Source: Brumimicrobium sp035497735 (GTDB lineage: Bacteria; Bacteroidota; Bacteroidia; Flavobacteriales_D; Crocinitomicaceae). Taken from it: a DNA stretch of 28,331 nucleotides. Below the pieces are notes generated by a model. That model was not told where the DNA came from. It saw only the letters and a list, made by a program, of their open reading frames with translations, and did no database searches. Below are positions 14,509 through 23,001 of the stretch, piece after piece. The stretch's first letter is position 1; each line of letters opens with the position of its first letter. The stretch spans positions 1 to 28,331 of the forward strand of contig DATJCX010000042.1 in NCBI GenBank assembly GCA_035497735.1, written 5' to 3'. Made by a program: the position numbers and the translations under genes.

Positions 14509-15878
14509 TATCTACAATGTTTTTTATAAAATTCTTCTACTGAAATTGTTTCTTGTTCTCCACTTGTCATGTCTTTTACGGTAAGTGAATTCGTTGCCAA
14601 CTCACTTTCTCCAATGACAACGGTATATTGTGCGTTCTTATCATCGGCATATTTGAATTGCTTCTTTAATTTTGCTGCCTCTGGATAAATTTCTGCGACA
14701 ATTCCTAAGTCTCTAATCTTTTTAAGAATTGGCAAAGCAAAGTCTGCTTCCTTTTCTCCAAAATTGATGAATAAGAATTGTATTTTTTGGTTGATATCGT
14801 CTGGGAATAATTCTAGCTCGGATAATACGTCGTAAATTCTATCCGCACCAAAGGAAATTCCAACTCCTGAAAGTCCTTTTAAACCAAATAATCCTGTAAG
14901 GTCGTCGTATCTACCACCACCACAAATTGAGCCCATTTGAACGCTGTTTGCGGTAACTTCAAAGATTGCTCCTGTATAATAGTTTAACCCTCTTGCTAGG
15001 GTGATGTTGAACTCTAATTTGGCACTTTTCAAACCTAAAAGTGCTGTTTTTTCAAAAACGAATTCTATCTCTTCCAATCCCTTTTTACCAACTTCACTAT
15101 CTTTTAAGAAGTCGCGCATGAATTCAATCATTTTCTCGTTGTCACCTTTCATACTCAGTAAAGGTGTGATTTGAGTAATGGCTTGCAGACCAACTCCCTT
15201 TTCTTGCAGTTCTTTGATGACTCCTTCTTCCCCGATTTTATCTAATTTATCAATCGCTACAGTGATGTCGATAATTTTATCTTTTTCACCAATAATCTCT
15301 GCTATTCCCGATAGAATCTTTCTATTGTTGATGTGAATGGTGAAGTCAGGAACTTTAAGATTCGAAAGTACTTCATCCACTATTTGAATGAAATCTACTT
15401 CAAAAAGCAAAGAGTCACTTCCTACAACGTCAACGTCGCACTGATAAAATTCTTGATATCTTCCTTTTTGCGGTCTATCTGCTCTCCAAACGGGTTGAAT
15501 TTGGTATCTTTTAAATGGAAAAACAAGGTCGTTTTGGTATTGTACTACAAATCTCGCAAAAGGTACTGTTAAGTCGTATCTCAATGCTTTCTCAGATAAA
15601 GAATTCGCAAAACGCGGTAAATTTTCTTCCTCTAAAGCATTTAAATCAACTTTTTTTAACTTATTACCTGAGTTTAAAATTCTGAAAATTAACCTGTCAC
15701 CTTCTTCTCCATATTTCCCCATCAAAGTCGATGAATGCTCAAAAGATGGAGTTTCAATAGGGGAGAAACCGTATTTTTTAAATACCGTTTTAATCGTATC
15801 AAATATATAATTCCTTCTATTGACTTGGAAGGGTAAGTAATCTCTTGTTCCTTTTGGAATACTTGGTTTTTCTGCCAT
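14508..15878 (-). CDS. hisS: Histidyl-tRNA synthetase
   Basis: This class II synthetase charges tRNA-His with histidine. Motif 1 lies near the N-terminus (PKGTRDYLP then IETPSFEHSS). Motif 2 reads FKRYQIQPVWRADRPQKGRY. The histidine-A and -B signatures are ARGLNYYTGAIFE and GGRYDDLTGLFG, and motif 3 is GVGISFGADRIYDVL. The anticodon-binding domain occupies about 365-456. At 456 residues it is longer than the E. coli enzyme (about 424) and nearer the size seen in Bacteroidota. It begins the hisS-hutH-membrane protein operon, with a -7 box 17 nt upstream of its ATG. Its stop overlaps the hutH start by one base. Confidence 0.96.
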   Translation of the reverse strand: MAEKPSIPKGTRDYLPFQVNRRNYIFDTIKTVFKKYGFSPIETPSFEHSSTLMGKYGEEGDRLIFRILNSGNKLKKVDLNALEEENLPRFANSLSEKALRYDLTVPFARFVVQYQNDLVFPFKRYQIQPVWRADRPQKGRYQEFYQCDVDVVGSDSLLFEVDFIQIVDEVLSNLKVPDFTIHINNRKILSGIAEIIGEKDKIIDITVAIDKLDKIGEEGVIKELQEKGVGLQAITQITPLLSMKGDNEKMIEFMRDFLKDSEVGKKGLEEIEFVFEKTALLGLKSAKLEFNITLARGLNYYTGAIFEVTANSVQMGSICGGGRYDDLTGLFGLKGLSGVGISFGADRIYDVLSELELFPDDINQKIQFLFINFGEKEADFALPILKKIRDLGIVAEIYPEAAKLKKQFKYADDKNAQYTVVIGESELATNSLTVKDMTSGEQETISVEEFYKKHCR

Positions 15879-15895
15879 TTTAAAAGTTGTTTCTA

Positions 15896-15903
15896 CAAAA
15901 ATA
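15896..15903 (-). promoter_or_regulatory. -7 box of the hisS operon
   Basis: On the minus strand TATTTTTG (15903-15896) matches TAnnTTTG and gives a leader of about 10 nt to the hisS ATG at 15878. No good -33 element is seen. Confidence 0.5.
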
Positions 15904-15944
15904 ATAATTCATTATTGAAATGAGATAAAGAAATTTTTTTTTCT

Positions 15945-16286
15945 CTATTCAAAAGCGTTGGCTAATTTACTTTGGATAAATTCGCCGAATACAGGTAGCA
16001 CTTTCATTTCGCCTTTAGCAGCGTTTATAATTCCGATTACAGCTAGAATTAAAAAGAGGATATTTATTAAGTTGCCACTTATTGAGATGATGGATAAATT
16101 AGTCAATAGGTTACTAATTACCACAATCACGGCTTGGATTATTCCAAGACCTAAGCCTTGTCTTAAGTGAAAAGCTCCAAAGCGTTTTTCTTTCCCTTCT
16201 TTTGGTGCGTTCATGATGAAAGCAATGATAAATCCAATAAGAGTGATGTACGCGATAATACCTATTGCTGTATTCTTTTCTTTCAT
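15945..16286 (-). CDS. DUF4870-like small membrane protein
   Basis: The 113-residue protein has three hydrophobic segments (about 6-24, 46-65 and 70-90). Between the first two lies KRFGAFHLRQGLGLGIIQAV, the pattern F.A.H.RQ.L that marks DUF4870/Tic20-like small membrane proteins. It starts MKEKNTAIGIIAYITLIGF and ends with a soluble tail GEMKVLPVFGEFIQSKLANAFE. No function is established for the family. It lies between a terminator (16309-16336) and hisS, probably as its own short transcript or with read-through into hisS; the gap to hisS is 66 nt and holds a separate -7 box. Confidence 0.75.
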   Translation of the reverse strand: MKEKNTAIGIIAYITLIGFIIAFIMNAPKEGKEKRFGAFHLRQGLGLGIIQAVIVVISNLLTNLSIISISGNLINILFLILAVIGIINAAKGEMKVLPVFGEFIQSKLANAFE

Positions 16287-16308
16287 CTGTTGCCGAATTT
16301 TATACTAT

Positions 16309-16336
16309 AAAAAAAGCCCACTTTTAGGTGAGCTTT
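16309..16336 (-). terminator. Terminator of the nif3-zinc-ribbon operon
   Basis: On the minus strand AAGCTCAC (16335-16328) pairs with GTGGGCTT (16321-16314), one G-T pair, across a 6-nt loop and continues into a run of U (16315-16309). It lies 22 nt past the stop of the zinc-ribbon gene. Confidence 0.85.
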
Positions 16337-16356
16337 ATTAAAGTTTTGTTTATTCT

Positions 16357-17127
16357 TTATTTTTCGTCATTGTCTTCTATGATCTCTGCACCCGGTGTAA
16401 GGATACGACCACAATGTTCACAAGCGATAATTTTCTTTTTAGAAACAATATCAATTTGTCTTTGTGGTGGAATCTTATTGAAACATCCTCCGCAAGAATC
16501 TCTATCGATTGGAACTACAGCTAAACCATTCTTCATACTGTTTCTCAATCTATCGTATGCCGCTATTAGGTGAGCGTCTAATTGCTTGTAAGCTTTTTCA
16601 GCTTTCTTTTGCAATTTCTCTTCATCCTTTTCAGTTTCTGCAACGATACCATCTAATTCTAATTTCTTAGCTTCAAGATCTGAAATACGTCCAACTAATT
16701 GTTGCTTTACATCATCTAAAACAACTTTCTTGTGGTCAATTTGAGCTTTCGATTCTTTGATTCGCTTATCGTGTAATTGAATCTCTAATTCTTGGTACTC
16801 AATTTCTTTATTGATAGACTCGAACTCACGGTTATTTCTAACATTGTTTTGTTTCTCTTTGTATTGAAGGATTGCTCCTTGAGCATCTTTTTGTGCATTC
16901 TTTCTGTTAGAAATATCTACATCAATCTCTTTAAGTTCATCAGAAAGCTTTTGAATTCTCTTCTCTAAGTTCGCTACATCTGCTTCTAGATCTTCAACTT
17001 CTAAAGGTAATTCTCCTCTAATTGTTAAAATACGGTCGATTTCAGAATGAATTGCTTGAAGGTTTACTAATGCTTCTAAGCGTTCAGCTACTGTTGCTTT
17101 TGTCTTAGCTGTTGATTTTGTTGCCAT
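16357..17127 (-). CDS. Coiled-coil protein with C4 zinc ribbon (CT398/FlgZ-like)
   Basis: The 256-residue protein is a long antiparallel coiled coil, about 15-195, full of Glu, Lys and Leu heptads. It is followed by a four-cysteine zinc ribbon: CGGC (Cys212, Cys215) and CEHC (Cys236, Cys239). This is the layout of the zinc-ribbon family that includes chlamydial CT398 and Helicobacter HP0958/FlgZ. Some members bind RNA or sigma-54, but the role in Bacteroidota is not known. It follows nif3 by 5 nt, so they are co-transcribed. The same pairing occurs in Helicobacter, where the two genes are neighbours, hinting at a shared job. The terminator lies 22 nt downstream. Confidence 0.85.
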   Translation of the reverse strand: MATKSTAKTKATVAERLEALVNLQAIHSEIDRILTIRGELPLEVEDLEADVANLEKRIQKLSDELKEIDVDISNRKNAQKDAQGAILQYKEKQNNVRNNREFESINKEIEYQELEIQLHDKRIKESKAQIDHKKVVLDDVKQQLVGRISDLEAKKLELDGIVAETEKDEEKLQKKAEKAYKQLDAHLIAAYDRLRNSMKNGLAVVPIDRDSCGGCFNKIPPQRQIDIVSKKKIIACEHCGRILTPGAEIIEDNDEK

Positions 17128-17132
17128 ATATG

Positions 17133-18233
17133 CTAAAAATATTTAATAGGATTCGTATTTACATTCCCCAAATGGAATGCAAAGTTAATAAAATTTTTCT
17201 TCAATAATGCAAGAATTAAATGCGGAGTATATTGTTCGCTCTCAAAATGACCGATATCGGCGATGATGATTTGCTTGTCTGCATCAAAGAACTCATGGTA
17301 TTTGAAGTCTCCAGTGATGTATATATCTGCCCCAGATTTTTTTGCATTTTCTAGTAAAAAACTTCCAGAACCACCACAGAAAGCGATTTTCTTAATCGTT
17401 TTATGGATAATTTCAGTGTGTCGAATGACTCCACAGTTGAAAATTGTCTTGATATGCGTCAAAAATTCTTTGGTATTCATCTCATTTTCTAATTCCCCAA
17501 CCATTCCAGCGCCTTCGTCTTGATTTTGATTGGTGATAGGATAAACTTCATGCGCTACTTCTTCATAAGAATGTGCTTTTTTCATCGCTTGAACGATTGC
17601 ATGTTCTTTGTGAGAAGGAATTAAGATTTCAATGCGTAACTCTTCTAGTTTTTCCGGCTTTCCAATTGAGCCTTCACTTGGATTTGCTTCAGGTCCCGGA
17701 GTGAATGAGCCAGTACCAATGCTTTGGAAACTACAGTTCTCATAAGCTCCAATATTTCCGCCGCCTGCTTTAAAAATGGCGTCAATGACCTGTTGACTGT
17801 CTTTTTGTGGACAGAAAAACACTAGTTTTCGTAAGGTATTACTCGATGGAACGAGGATTTTTGGATTCTTCAAACCAATTCGTTGTGCAATTTCATAATT
17901 GACCCCCAGTTTGTAATTGTCCAAATTCGTATGTATTGCGTAAATGGCAATGTCATTCTTAATGGCTTTGATAACGGTTCGTTCAACATAGTTTTTACCG
18001 TTCAATTGCTTTAAGCCTTTGAAAACAATCGGGTGATGAGCAATGATAAGATTCGCACCTTTTTCTATCGCTTCGTCTATCGTCGCTTCTATACAGTCTA
18101 GTGAAAGTAATACTCCTGTAACTTTCATGTCTGGCTGACCAACAATTAAGCCTGAATTATCGTAAGATTCCTGGCTACCCAAGGGCGCAAGATCTTCTAA
18201 ATAACGCGTAAAGTCTTGTACTTTGTATTCCAT
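17133..18233 (-). CDS. Nif3-like dinuclear metal centre protein (YbgI/YqfO family)
   Basis: Members form hexameric rings with two metal ions per subunit; the reaction is uncertain, and they are often called GTP cyclohydrolase I type 2 homologues. Metal ligands appear in AHHPIVFKGLK near the N-terminus and in TGDFKYHEF and DIGHFESEQY near the C-terminus. A central segment (about 135-240), with LVFFCPQKDSQQVIDAIFKA and LRIEILIPSHK, is the extra PII-like domain of the YqfO type. The open frame reaches 18308, but I use the ATG at 18233 (MEYKVQDFTRYLE), giving 366 residues. A TATCTTTG box ends 5 nt before it, inside the longer frame, which supports this start. It leads an operon with the zinc-ribbon gene. 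Confidence 0.9.
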   Translation of the reverse strand: MEYKVQDFTRYLEDLAPLGSQESYDNSGLIVGQPDMKVTGVLLSLDCIEATIDEAIEKGANLIIAHHPIVFKGLKQLNGKNYVERTVIKAIKNDIAIYAIHTNLDNYKLGVNYEIAQRIGLKNPKILVPSSNTLRKLVFFCPQKDSQQVIDAIFKAGGGNIGAYENCSFQSIGTGSFTPGPEANPSEGSIGKPEKLEELRIEILIPSHKEHAIVQAMKKAHSYEEVAHEVYPITNQNQDEGAGMVGELENEMNTKEFLTHIKTIFNCGVIRHTEIIHKTIKKIAFCGGSGSFLLENAKKSGADIYITGDFKYHEFFDADKQIIIADIGHFESEQYTPHLILALLKKNFINFAFHLGNVNTNPIKYF

Positions 18234-18238
18234 GTTAA

Positions 18239-18246
18239 CAAAGATA
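18239..18246 (-). promoter_or_regulatory. -7 box of nif3, decides the start
   Basis: TATCTTTG on the minus strand (18246-18239) ends 5 nt before the ATG at 18233. Translation from the upstream in-frame ATG at 18308 would need another promoter. The layout predicts a leaderless or nearly leaderless mRNA. Confidence 0.6.
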
Positions 18247-18361
18247 ATCATTCTCTTGGTTTTCAGAAGTTGTGTCTTGTTTTTAATGCGAAATAAGACT
18301 GTAAACATGAGAGATTTGCATTTTTTATCAGAATTGATTGAAAAATAATCACTTTTTTATT

Positions 18362-18390
18362 TTGTAAATCAAAATTGATCACTAACTTTG
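18362..18390 (+). promoter_or_regulatory. Promoter of the 18408 membrane-protein operon
   Basis: TTG at 18362-18364, 18 bp, then TAACTTTG at 18383-18390. The upstream in-frame start at 18375 lies inside this promoter, so the ATG at 18408 is preferred. Confidence 0.65.
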
Positions 18391-18407
18391 TTTTTCAAAG
18401 TACTTTT

Positions 18408-19010
18408 ATGGAAGATAAAAATAGAGACGATTTAAAAGCAATTCGCACCATGATGGAGCAGGCTTCACGTTTTATTTCACTCAGTGGCTGGTCAGGGATC
18501 TCAGCTGGAATTTACGCCTTAATTGCATCTGGAATTGCTTATACTTGGATGAATGATTTCTATTCCTATAATGTCCCTTCATTGAATGGTTTGTTATGGA
18601 AATTCATTTTATTGGGATTAGTTACCTTGTTTTTAGCAATTAGCACGGGCGTTCTCTTCACTGTTAAAAAAAGTAAGAAAAACAAAGTTGCTGTTTGGAA
18701 TGCAAATACCAAACGTTTATTGCTTCATCTTTTCGTTCCTCTATTGGTGGGCGGACTTTTTTGTTTGGCCTTGTTTGTAAATCATGCTTCTTTGCTGTTG
18801 ATGGGGCCAACGACTCTGATTTTCTACGGTTTGGCATTGCTGAATGCAAGTAAATTCACCTTTAAGGACATTGCTTATTTGGGATATTGCGAGATTGTTT
18901 TGGGGCTAATCGGTTTGTTTATTCCTGGTTATGGACTCTTGCTGTGGGCAATCGGATTCGGGGTGCTACACATCGTTTATGGTATCGTTATTGAAAGAAA
19001 ATACCGCTAA
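18408..19010 (+). CDS. Multi-pass membrane protein, unknown function
   Basis: The 200-residue protein begins MEDKNRDDLKAIRTMMEQAS, a charged cytoplasmic helix. About six hydrophobic segments follow, with motifs FISLSGWSGISAGIYALIAS, LFLAISTGVLFTVKKSKK and GYGLLLWAIGFGVLHIVYGI. I know of no assigned function; similar proteins are common in Bacteroidota next to small winged-helix regulators. The frame extends to 18375, but the promoter position excludes that start. Nine bases separate it from the regulator gene, so they form one transcript, and the regulator may control it. A role as membrane sensor or as the regulated target is guesswork. Confidence 0.78.
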   Translation: MEDKNRDDLKAIRTMMEQASRFISLSGWSGISAGIYALIASGIAYTWMNDFYSYNVPSLNGLLWKFILLGLVTLFLAISTGVLFTVKKSKKNKVAVWNANTKRLLLHLFVPLLVGGLFCLALFVNHASLLLMGPTTLIFYGLALLNASKFTFKDIAYLGYCEIVLGLIGLFIPGYGLLLWAIGFGVLHIVYGIVIERKYR

Positions 19011-19019
19011 TTATTAAGA

Positions 19020-19310
19020 ATGGATATTCAGCAGTTAAATAAAGAGTTTGAAAATAGGACACGCTTGGGCATCATGTCGGCATTGATCGTGAATGATTGG
19101 GTGACTTTTAATGACTTAAAAGGTTTGCTGAATGTTTCTGATGGAAATTTAGCTAGTCATATCAAAGGGCTTGAAGCAAAAGAGTATATAGAAGTTAAGA
19201 AGGAATTTGTCGGGAAAAAACCGAGTACGTCCTATCGAATAACCTTACTAGGCAGAACGGAGTTTACAATGCATATTAACATCTTAGAAAAATTAATTAA
19301 AGGATTATAA
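19020..19310 (+). CDS. Winged-helix transcriptional regulator (HTH_34 type)
   Basis: The 96-residue protein is a single winged-helix DNA-binding domain. Helices read NRTRLGIMSALIVNDWVTFN, then DLKGLLNVSDGNLASHIKGL (the recognition helix). The wing follows with EAKEYIEVKKEFVGKKPSTS and YRITLLGRTEFTMHI. This matches the MarR/ArsR-like stand-alone winged-helix family that lacks metal or ligand domains. It sits between two membrane-protein genes on the same strand (9 nt and 51 nt gaps) and probably regulates this cluster. No obvious dyad is seen in the promoter at 18362-18390. Confidence 0.87.
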   Translation: MDIQQLNKEFENRTRLGIMSALIVNDWVTFNDLKGLLNVSDGNLASHIKGLEAKEYIEVKKEFVGKKPSTSYRITLLGRTEFTMHINILEKLIKGL

Positions 19311-19361
19311 ATTTTTTTATCTACTTACTTTGAAATACAAAGTGCTTTTAAAAATTAAACT

Positions 19362-20768
19362 ATGGAAAAGAAAAAAAAGGTGGGATTAATAGGAGTGAGT
19401 GCACTGCTATTTGCGATTTTGTTCTACAAACAAGAAGTGGCAATTAACTTTGGTATTTTAGGACTGTTGACTTTAGGAATGATTCATTTTGTTCTTCCTA
19501 AAAATAAAAGGGATAAACAGTATTATGTACTAGCTATTTTAGTTGGACTAATGAGCATTAGTCAAATGTGGTACGCGGATGTTTACACCTTTTTCGCTTT
19601 GTCTTTCTCCCTTTTAGTACTCGGAACTTACATATTCTTCAGTCGACTCAACATTTTATTCTATCCCTTTCTGCTTTTTGCAAATTACGTGTTGTTTTTG
19701 TATCGTTTTCTTTCGTTTGAATGGTTACCAAAACGTGAGGGAGGAGGGAAAAGATCATGGAAGAAAATTATTGCGCTTGTGCTCTTTCCCGCCTTGCTCG
19801 CAATTGTTTTCTTTGCAGTTTACTCAACGGGTAGTAGTTTGTTTTATGACTTTATTAAAAAGATAAAAATCAGTGAAAACACTTTCTATTTTATAGGTGT
19901 GTTTCTACTTGGATTCCTTTTTTACTTCAATTTTTGGTATCCATATATTCCACGTTATATGATACTGTTTAATAAAAGGTTTAAGAATGAGTTTGGAGAA
20001 AACAATAGAGATAAGCTCATGATTTCTGAAGACTTGCTTGATGTCGAATTGCAAAGAACGAGCGGGATAATTACGATGGTTTTGTTGAATTTAATTCTTT
20101 TATTTTTTGTTATTTCTTACAATTACGAACAATTCTTTATGTTGGGAGAAGCTAGAAACTTAAGTGCGGATACACATACGCAAATCAACACGATTATTTA
20201 TTCTATAATTCTAGCAATGTGTTTGATTCTTCTCTATTTTAATTCCTACTTTAATTTTGATGAAAAAGCAGAGAAATTAAAGAAGTTAAGTTACTTATGG
20301 TTGATTTTAAATAGTGTTTTGGTACTATCTGCTGTTTTTAAAACGATGCAATATGTAGGAACTTATGGTTTAACAACTAAGCGTATAGGTGTCTTTATTT
20401 TTCTACTTCTTTGTTTGGTAGGAATGTATTATTCTTATGTGAAAATTAGTCAAAAGAAAACCAACTCTTTTTTAGTGACCAAGATGACTTGGGTCTTTTT
20501 CTTTACTTTCACGCTCAATAGTATGGTGAATTATAGTTGGATTGTTACCAAATACAATTTGACTTTCGTCGAAGATGTTGACATCGATTATTTGTATCGT
20601 TTGGACTACAATATCCAGTTACTTCATGACTATTTAAAAACCCATCCAGAAGCTGAACGTGAATATTACGGTACTTTTGAATGGTTTGCTAATTCTCAAG
20701 AGTCTAACTTTAAAAAGCCATTTTTATCTCAAAGTTTGTATTATCGCTATGTGAATCTAGAGGATTAA
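19362..20768 (+). CDS. DUF4173/DUF4153-type integral membrane protein
   Basis: This 468-residue, very hydrophobic protein has about 11-12 predicted membrane helices. The start is MEKKKKVGLIGVSALLFAIL. A conserved stretch, NNRDKLMISEDLLDVELQRT, lies in a loop near residues 210-230. The central and C-terminal helices end in a Tyr-rich soluble tail (YYGTFEWFANSQESNF). The layout resembles DUF4173, whose function is unknown. It is preceded by the winged-helix regulator, an arrangement repeated in many Bacteroidota, so it may be that regulator's target. Substrate or enzymatic residues are not evident. Confidence 0.72.
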   Translation: MEKKKKVGLIGVSALLFAILFYKQEVAINFGILGLLTLGMIHFVLPKNKRDKQYYVLAILVGLMSISQMWYADVYTFFALSFSLLVLGTYIFFSRLNILFYPFLLFANYVLFLYRFLSFEWLPKREGGGKRSWKKIIALVLFPALLAIVFFAVYSTGSSLFYDFIKKIKISENTFYFIGVFLLGFLFYFNFWYPYIPRYMILFNKRFKNEFGENNRDKLMISEDLLDVELQRTSGIITMVLLNLILLFFVISYNYEQFFMLGEARNLSADTHTQINTIIYSIILAMCLILLYFNSYFNFDEKAEKLKKLSYLWLILNSVLVLSAVFKTMQYVGTYGLTTKRIGVFIFLLLCLVGMYYSYVKISQKKTNSFLVTKMTWVFFFTFTLNSMVNYSWIVTKYNLTFVEDVDIDYLYRLDYNIQLLHDYLKTHPEAEREYYGTFEWFANSQESNFKKPFLSQSLYYRYVNLED

Positions 20769-20819
20769 AAATTATTGTTAATTAAATCTTGGTACTGCTA
20801 TAAATCAAAGTTAAATTTA

Positions 20820-20827
20820 TATCTTTA
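20820..20827 (+). promoter_or_regulatory. Possible -7 box of clpP
   Basis: TATCTTTA is one base from the TAnnTTTG consensus and lies 32 nt before the clpP ATG. No TTG is found at the usual distance, so this is a weak assignment. Confidence 0.35.
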
Positions 20828-20859
20828 TCCGATAATTTCGAACAAAATAAACAACAACT

Positions 20860-21528
20860 ATGTACGATAAAGATGAATTTAGAAAATATGCAACCAAGCA
20901 TATGGGAATTAACAGTATGCATTTAGGACATTACATTGACTCTTCATTAACACCTTATATTATTGAAGAGCGTCAAATGAACATGACGCAGATGGATGTT
21001 TTCTCTCGTTTAATGATGGACAGAATTATTTTCTTAGGAACAGGAATCAATGATCAAGTAGCAAATATTATTAACGCACAATTATTATTCTTAGAGTCTG
21101 TTGACCCAAAGAAAGATATTCAAATTTATTTAAACTCCCCAGGAGGAAGTGTTTATGCTGGTTTAGGTATTTACGATACGATGCAATATATCAATCCAGA
21201 TGTTGCTACAATCTGTACTGGTTTAGCTGCTTCAATGGGAGCTGTTTTAATGGTAGCAGGAGCAAAAGGAAAACGTACTGCTTTAAAGCATTCTAGAATC
21301 ATGATTCACCAACCATTAGGAGGTGCGCAAGGTCAAGCTTCTGATATTGAGATTACTGCAAGAGAAATCTTAAAGTTAAAGAAAGAGCTTTATGATATTA
21401 TTTCTGAGCACTCAGGAAAAACTTACGAAGAAGTAGAAAGAGATTCAGATCGTGATTACTGGATGACAGCTGACGAAGCGAAAGCTTACGGTATGGTTGA
21501 TGAAGTTTTGATCCGCAAGAAGGATTAA
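20860..21528 (+). CDS. clpP: ATP-dependent Clp protease proteolytic subunit
   Basis: This serine protease forms the two-ring barrel that degrades proteins fed by ClpX or ClpC/A. The catalytic triad is visible: Ser125 in GLAASMGAV, His150 in SRIMIHQPLGG and Asp199 in DSDRDYWM, with the usual 25- and 49-residue spacings. The oxyanion region NSPGGSVYAGL is present. At 222 residues, the extra N-terminal part (about 1-40) is a longer propeptide-like region than in E. coli. It lies 213 nt before clpX, which has its own -7 box, so the two are adjacent but may be separately transcribed. Confidence 0.97.
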   Translation: MYDKDEFRKYATKHMGINSMHLGHYIDSSLTPYIIEERQMNMTQMDVFSRLMMDRIIFLGTGINDQVANIINAQLLFLESVDPKKDIQIYLNSPGGSVYAGLGIYDTMQYINPDVATICTGLAASMGAVLMVAGAKGKRTALKHSRIMIHQPLGGAQGQASDIEITAREILKLKKELYDIISEHSGKTYEEVERDSDRDYWMTADEAKAYGMVDEVLIRKKD

Positions 21529-21741
21529 TTTTAATAGTTTTATTCTTTTATCCCCAGCCCAGGTTGGGGGTAAAACAATCACTCTCCAAAAACCTGTACA
21601 AATACCTTTACCTCTAACTCGTGAAGCCTTCTTATCACAACTTGGTTTATATTTAAGCCCTTTTGTTGTTAATTACGCAATTTTCACAATTCTTTTGTTC
21701 TATTTTCTTATATCTTGTATCTTATAATTATCTTTGCATTT
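21529..21741. other. clpP-clpX intergenic region with GC-rich hairpin
   Basis: CCCCAGCC (21552-21559) faces GGTTGGGG (21562-21569), an unusually GC-rich dyad for this genome. It has no U tract on either strand, so it is not a standard terminator. The rest has no convincing gene. On the minus strand, a frame reading LNINQVVIRRLHELEVKVFV looks protein-like but lacks support. The last bases hold the clpX -7 box. Confidence 0.4.
21729..21736 (+). promoter_or_regulatory. -7 box of clpX, decides the start
   Basis: TATCTTTG ends 5 nt before the ATG at 21742. The open frame reaches back to a TTG at 21715, but that start would precede the promoter. The layout predicts a leaderless clpX mRNA. Confidence 0.6.
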
Positions 21742-22977
21742 ATGAGTAATAAAAAAGAAACAACTTGTTCATTTTGTGGCCGACCAAGAAGTCAGGTAAG
21801 GTTACTTATTGCTGGCATTACAGGTCATATTTGTGATCACTGTGTAACGCAGGCGCAAGCAATTGTGGACGAAGAGGTAGAGAGCGAAACAGGAGGTTGG
21901 GGAGATTCTTCAATGACCTTGTTGAAGCCTGCTGAAATTAAAGCGAGGTTAGACGAGCACGTAATCGGTCAGGATTCGGCAAAGAAAACTTTGGCAGTTG
22001 GTGTATATAACCACTTTAAGCGTTTGAATCAAAAGGTGGAGGCTGATGAAGTGGAAATCGATAAGTCGAACGTAATTATGGTTGGACGTACCGGTACAGG
22101 TAAGACGCTCTTGGCAAAGACAATTGCTAAAATGTTAAACGTTCCATTTACCATTGCTGATGCCACTGTATTGACCGAAGCTGGGTATGTTGGAGAGGAC
22201 GTAGAGAGTATACTTTCGCGATTACTTCAGGCTGCAGACTATAATGTTGAAGCGGCAGAAAGAGGTATCGTTTTTATAGATGAGATTGATAAAGTTGCTC
22301 GAAAAAGTGACAATCCGTCAATAACTAGAGACGTTTCTGGTGAAGGGGTTCAGCAAGCCCTATTGAAACTTTTAGAAGGTGCTGAAATCAACGTTCCGCC
22401 ACAAGGAGGTCGTAAGCATCCAGAACAAAAAATGGTTAAGATTAACACTAAAAACATCCTTTTTATCAGTGGAGGTGCTTTTGATGGTGTTGAGAAAATA
22501 ATTGCACGTCGTGTAAATAGACAGGCAATCGGTTTTGGTAACGACTCGAAGGATAGAGTGGATAAAGAAAATTTATTAGAATTTATTAATCCAGCCGACT
22601 TAAAAACCTTTGGTTTAATTCCAGAGTTACTGGGGCGTTTCCCTGTTTTAACTTACCTAGAGCCATTGGATAAAGCGGCCTTGAGAAGAATTTTGACAGA
22701 ACCGAAAAATGCATTGGTAAAACAATATGTTAAACTGTTTAAAATCGATGGAATTGATTTAACTTTTGAAGATGGAGCACTAGATTTTATTGTAGATAAA
22801 GCAATGGAGTTTAAACTTGGCGCTAGAGGACTTCGATCACTTTGTGAAGCTGTTCTTACAGATGCAATGTTTGAAATTCCTTCTAGTACAGAAAAACACA
22901 CTTCATTTACAGTGACGGAAGAATACGCGAAAGATCAATTTTCTAGATCGAAGATTGCTAAAATGAAAGTAGCATAA
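21742..22977 (+). CDS. clpX: ATP-dependent Clp protease ATP-binding subunit ClpX
   Basis: This AAA+ unfoldase recognises tagged proteins and threads them into ClpP. The N-terminal zinc-binding domain has Cys9, Cys12, Cys31 and Cys34 (CSFCGRP, HICDHC). The Walker A is GRTGTGKT (115-122), the Walker B IVFIDEID (176-183), and the GYVGEDVES pore loop begins at 148. The RKH loop appears in PPQGGRKHPEQ. The ClpP-docking loop is represented by IGF in RQAIGFGND, and the sensor-2 region by KLGARGLRSLCE. It has 411 residues from the ATG at 21742. A strong terminator follows. Confidence 0.97.
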   Translation: MSNKKETTCSFCGRPRSQVRLLIAGITGHICDHCVTQAQAIVDEEVESETGGWGDSSMTLLKPAEIKARLDEHVIGQDSAKKTLAVGVYNHFKRLNQKVEADEVEIDKSNVIMVGRTGTGKTLLAKTIAKMLNVPFTIADATVLTEAGYVGEDVESILSRLLQAADYNVEAAERGIVFIDEIDKVARKSDNPSITRDVSGEGVQQALLKLLEGAEINVPPQGGRKHPEQKMVKINTKNILFISGGAFDGVEKIIARRVNRQAIGFGNDSKDRVDKENLLEFINPADLKTFGLIPELLGRFPVLTYLEPLDKAALRRILTEPKNALVKQYVKLFKIDGIDLTFEDGALDFIVDKAMEFKLGARGLRSLCEAVLTDAMFEIPSSTEKHTSFTVTEEYAKDQFSRSKIAKMKVA

Positions 22978-23001
22978 GGATATCATATAAATTATAAGGA
23001 G

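Noticed and set aside
21545..21575. Terminator of clpP
   Set aside because: The dyad is GC-rich, but no T run follows on either strand.
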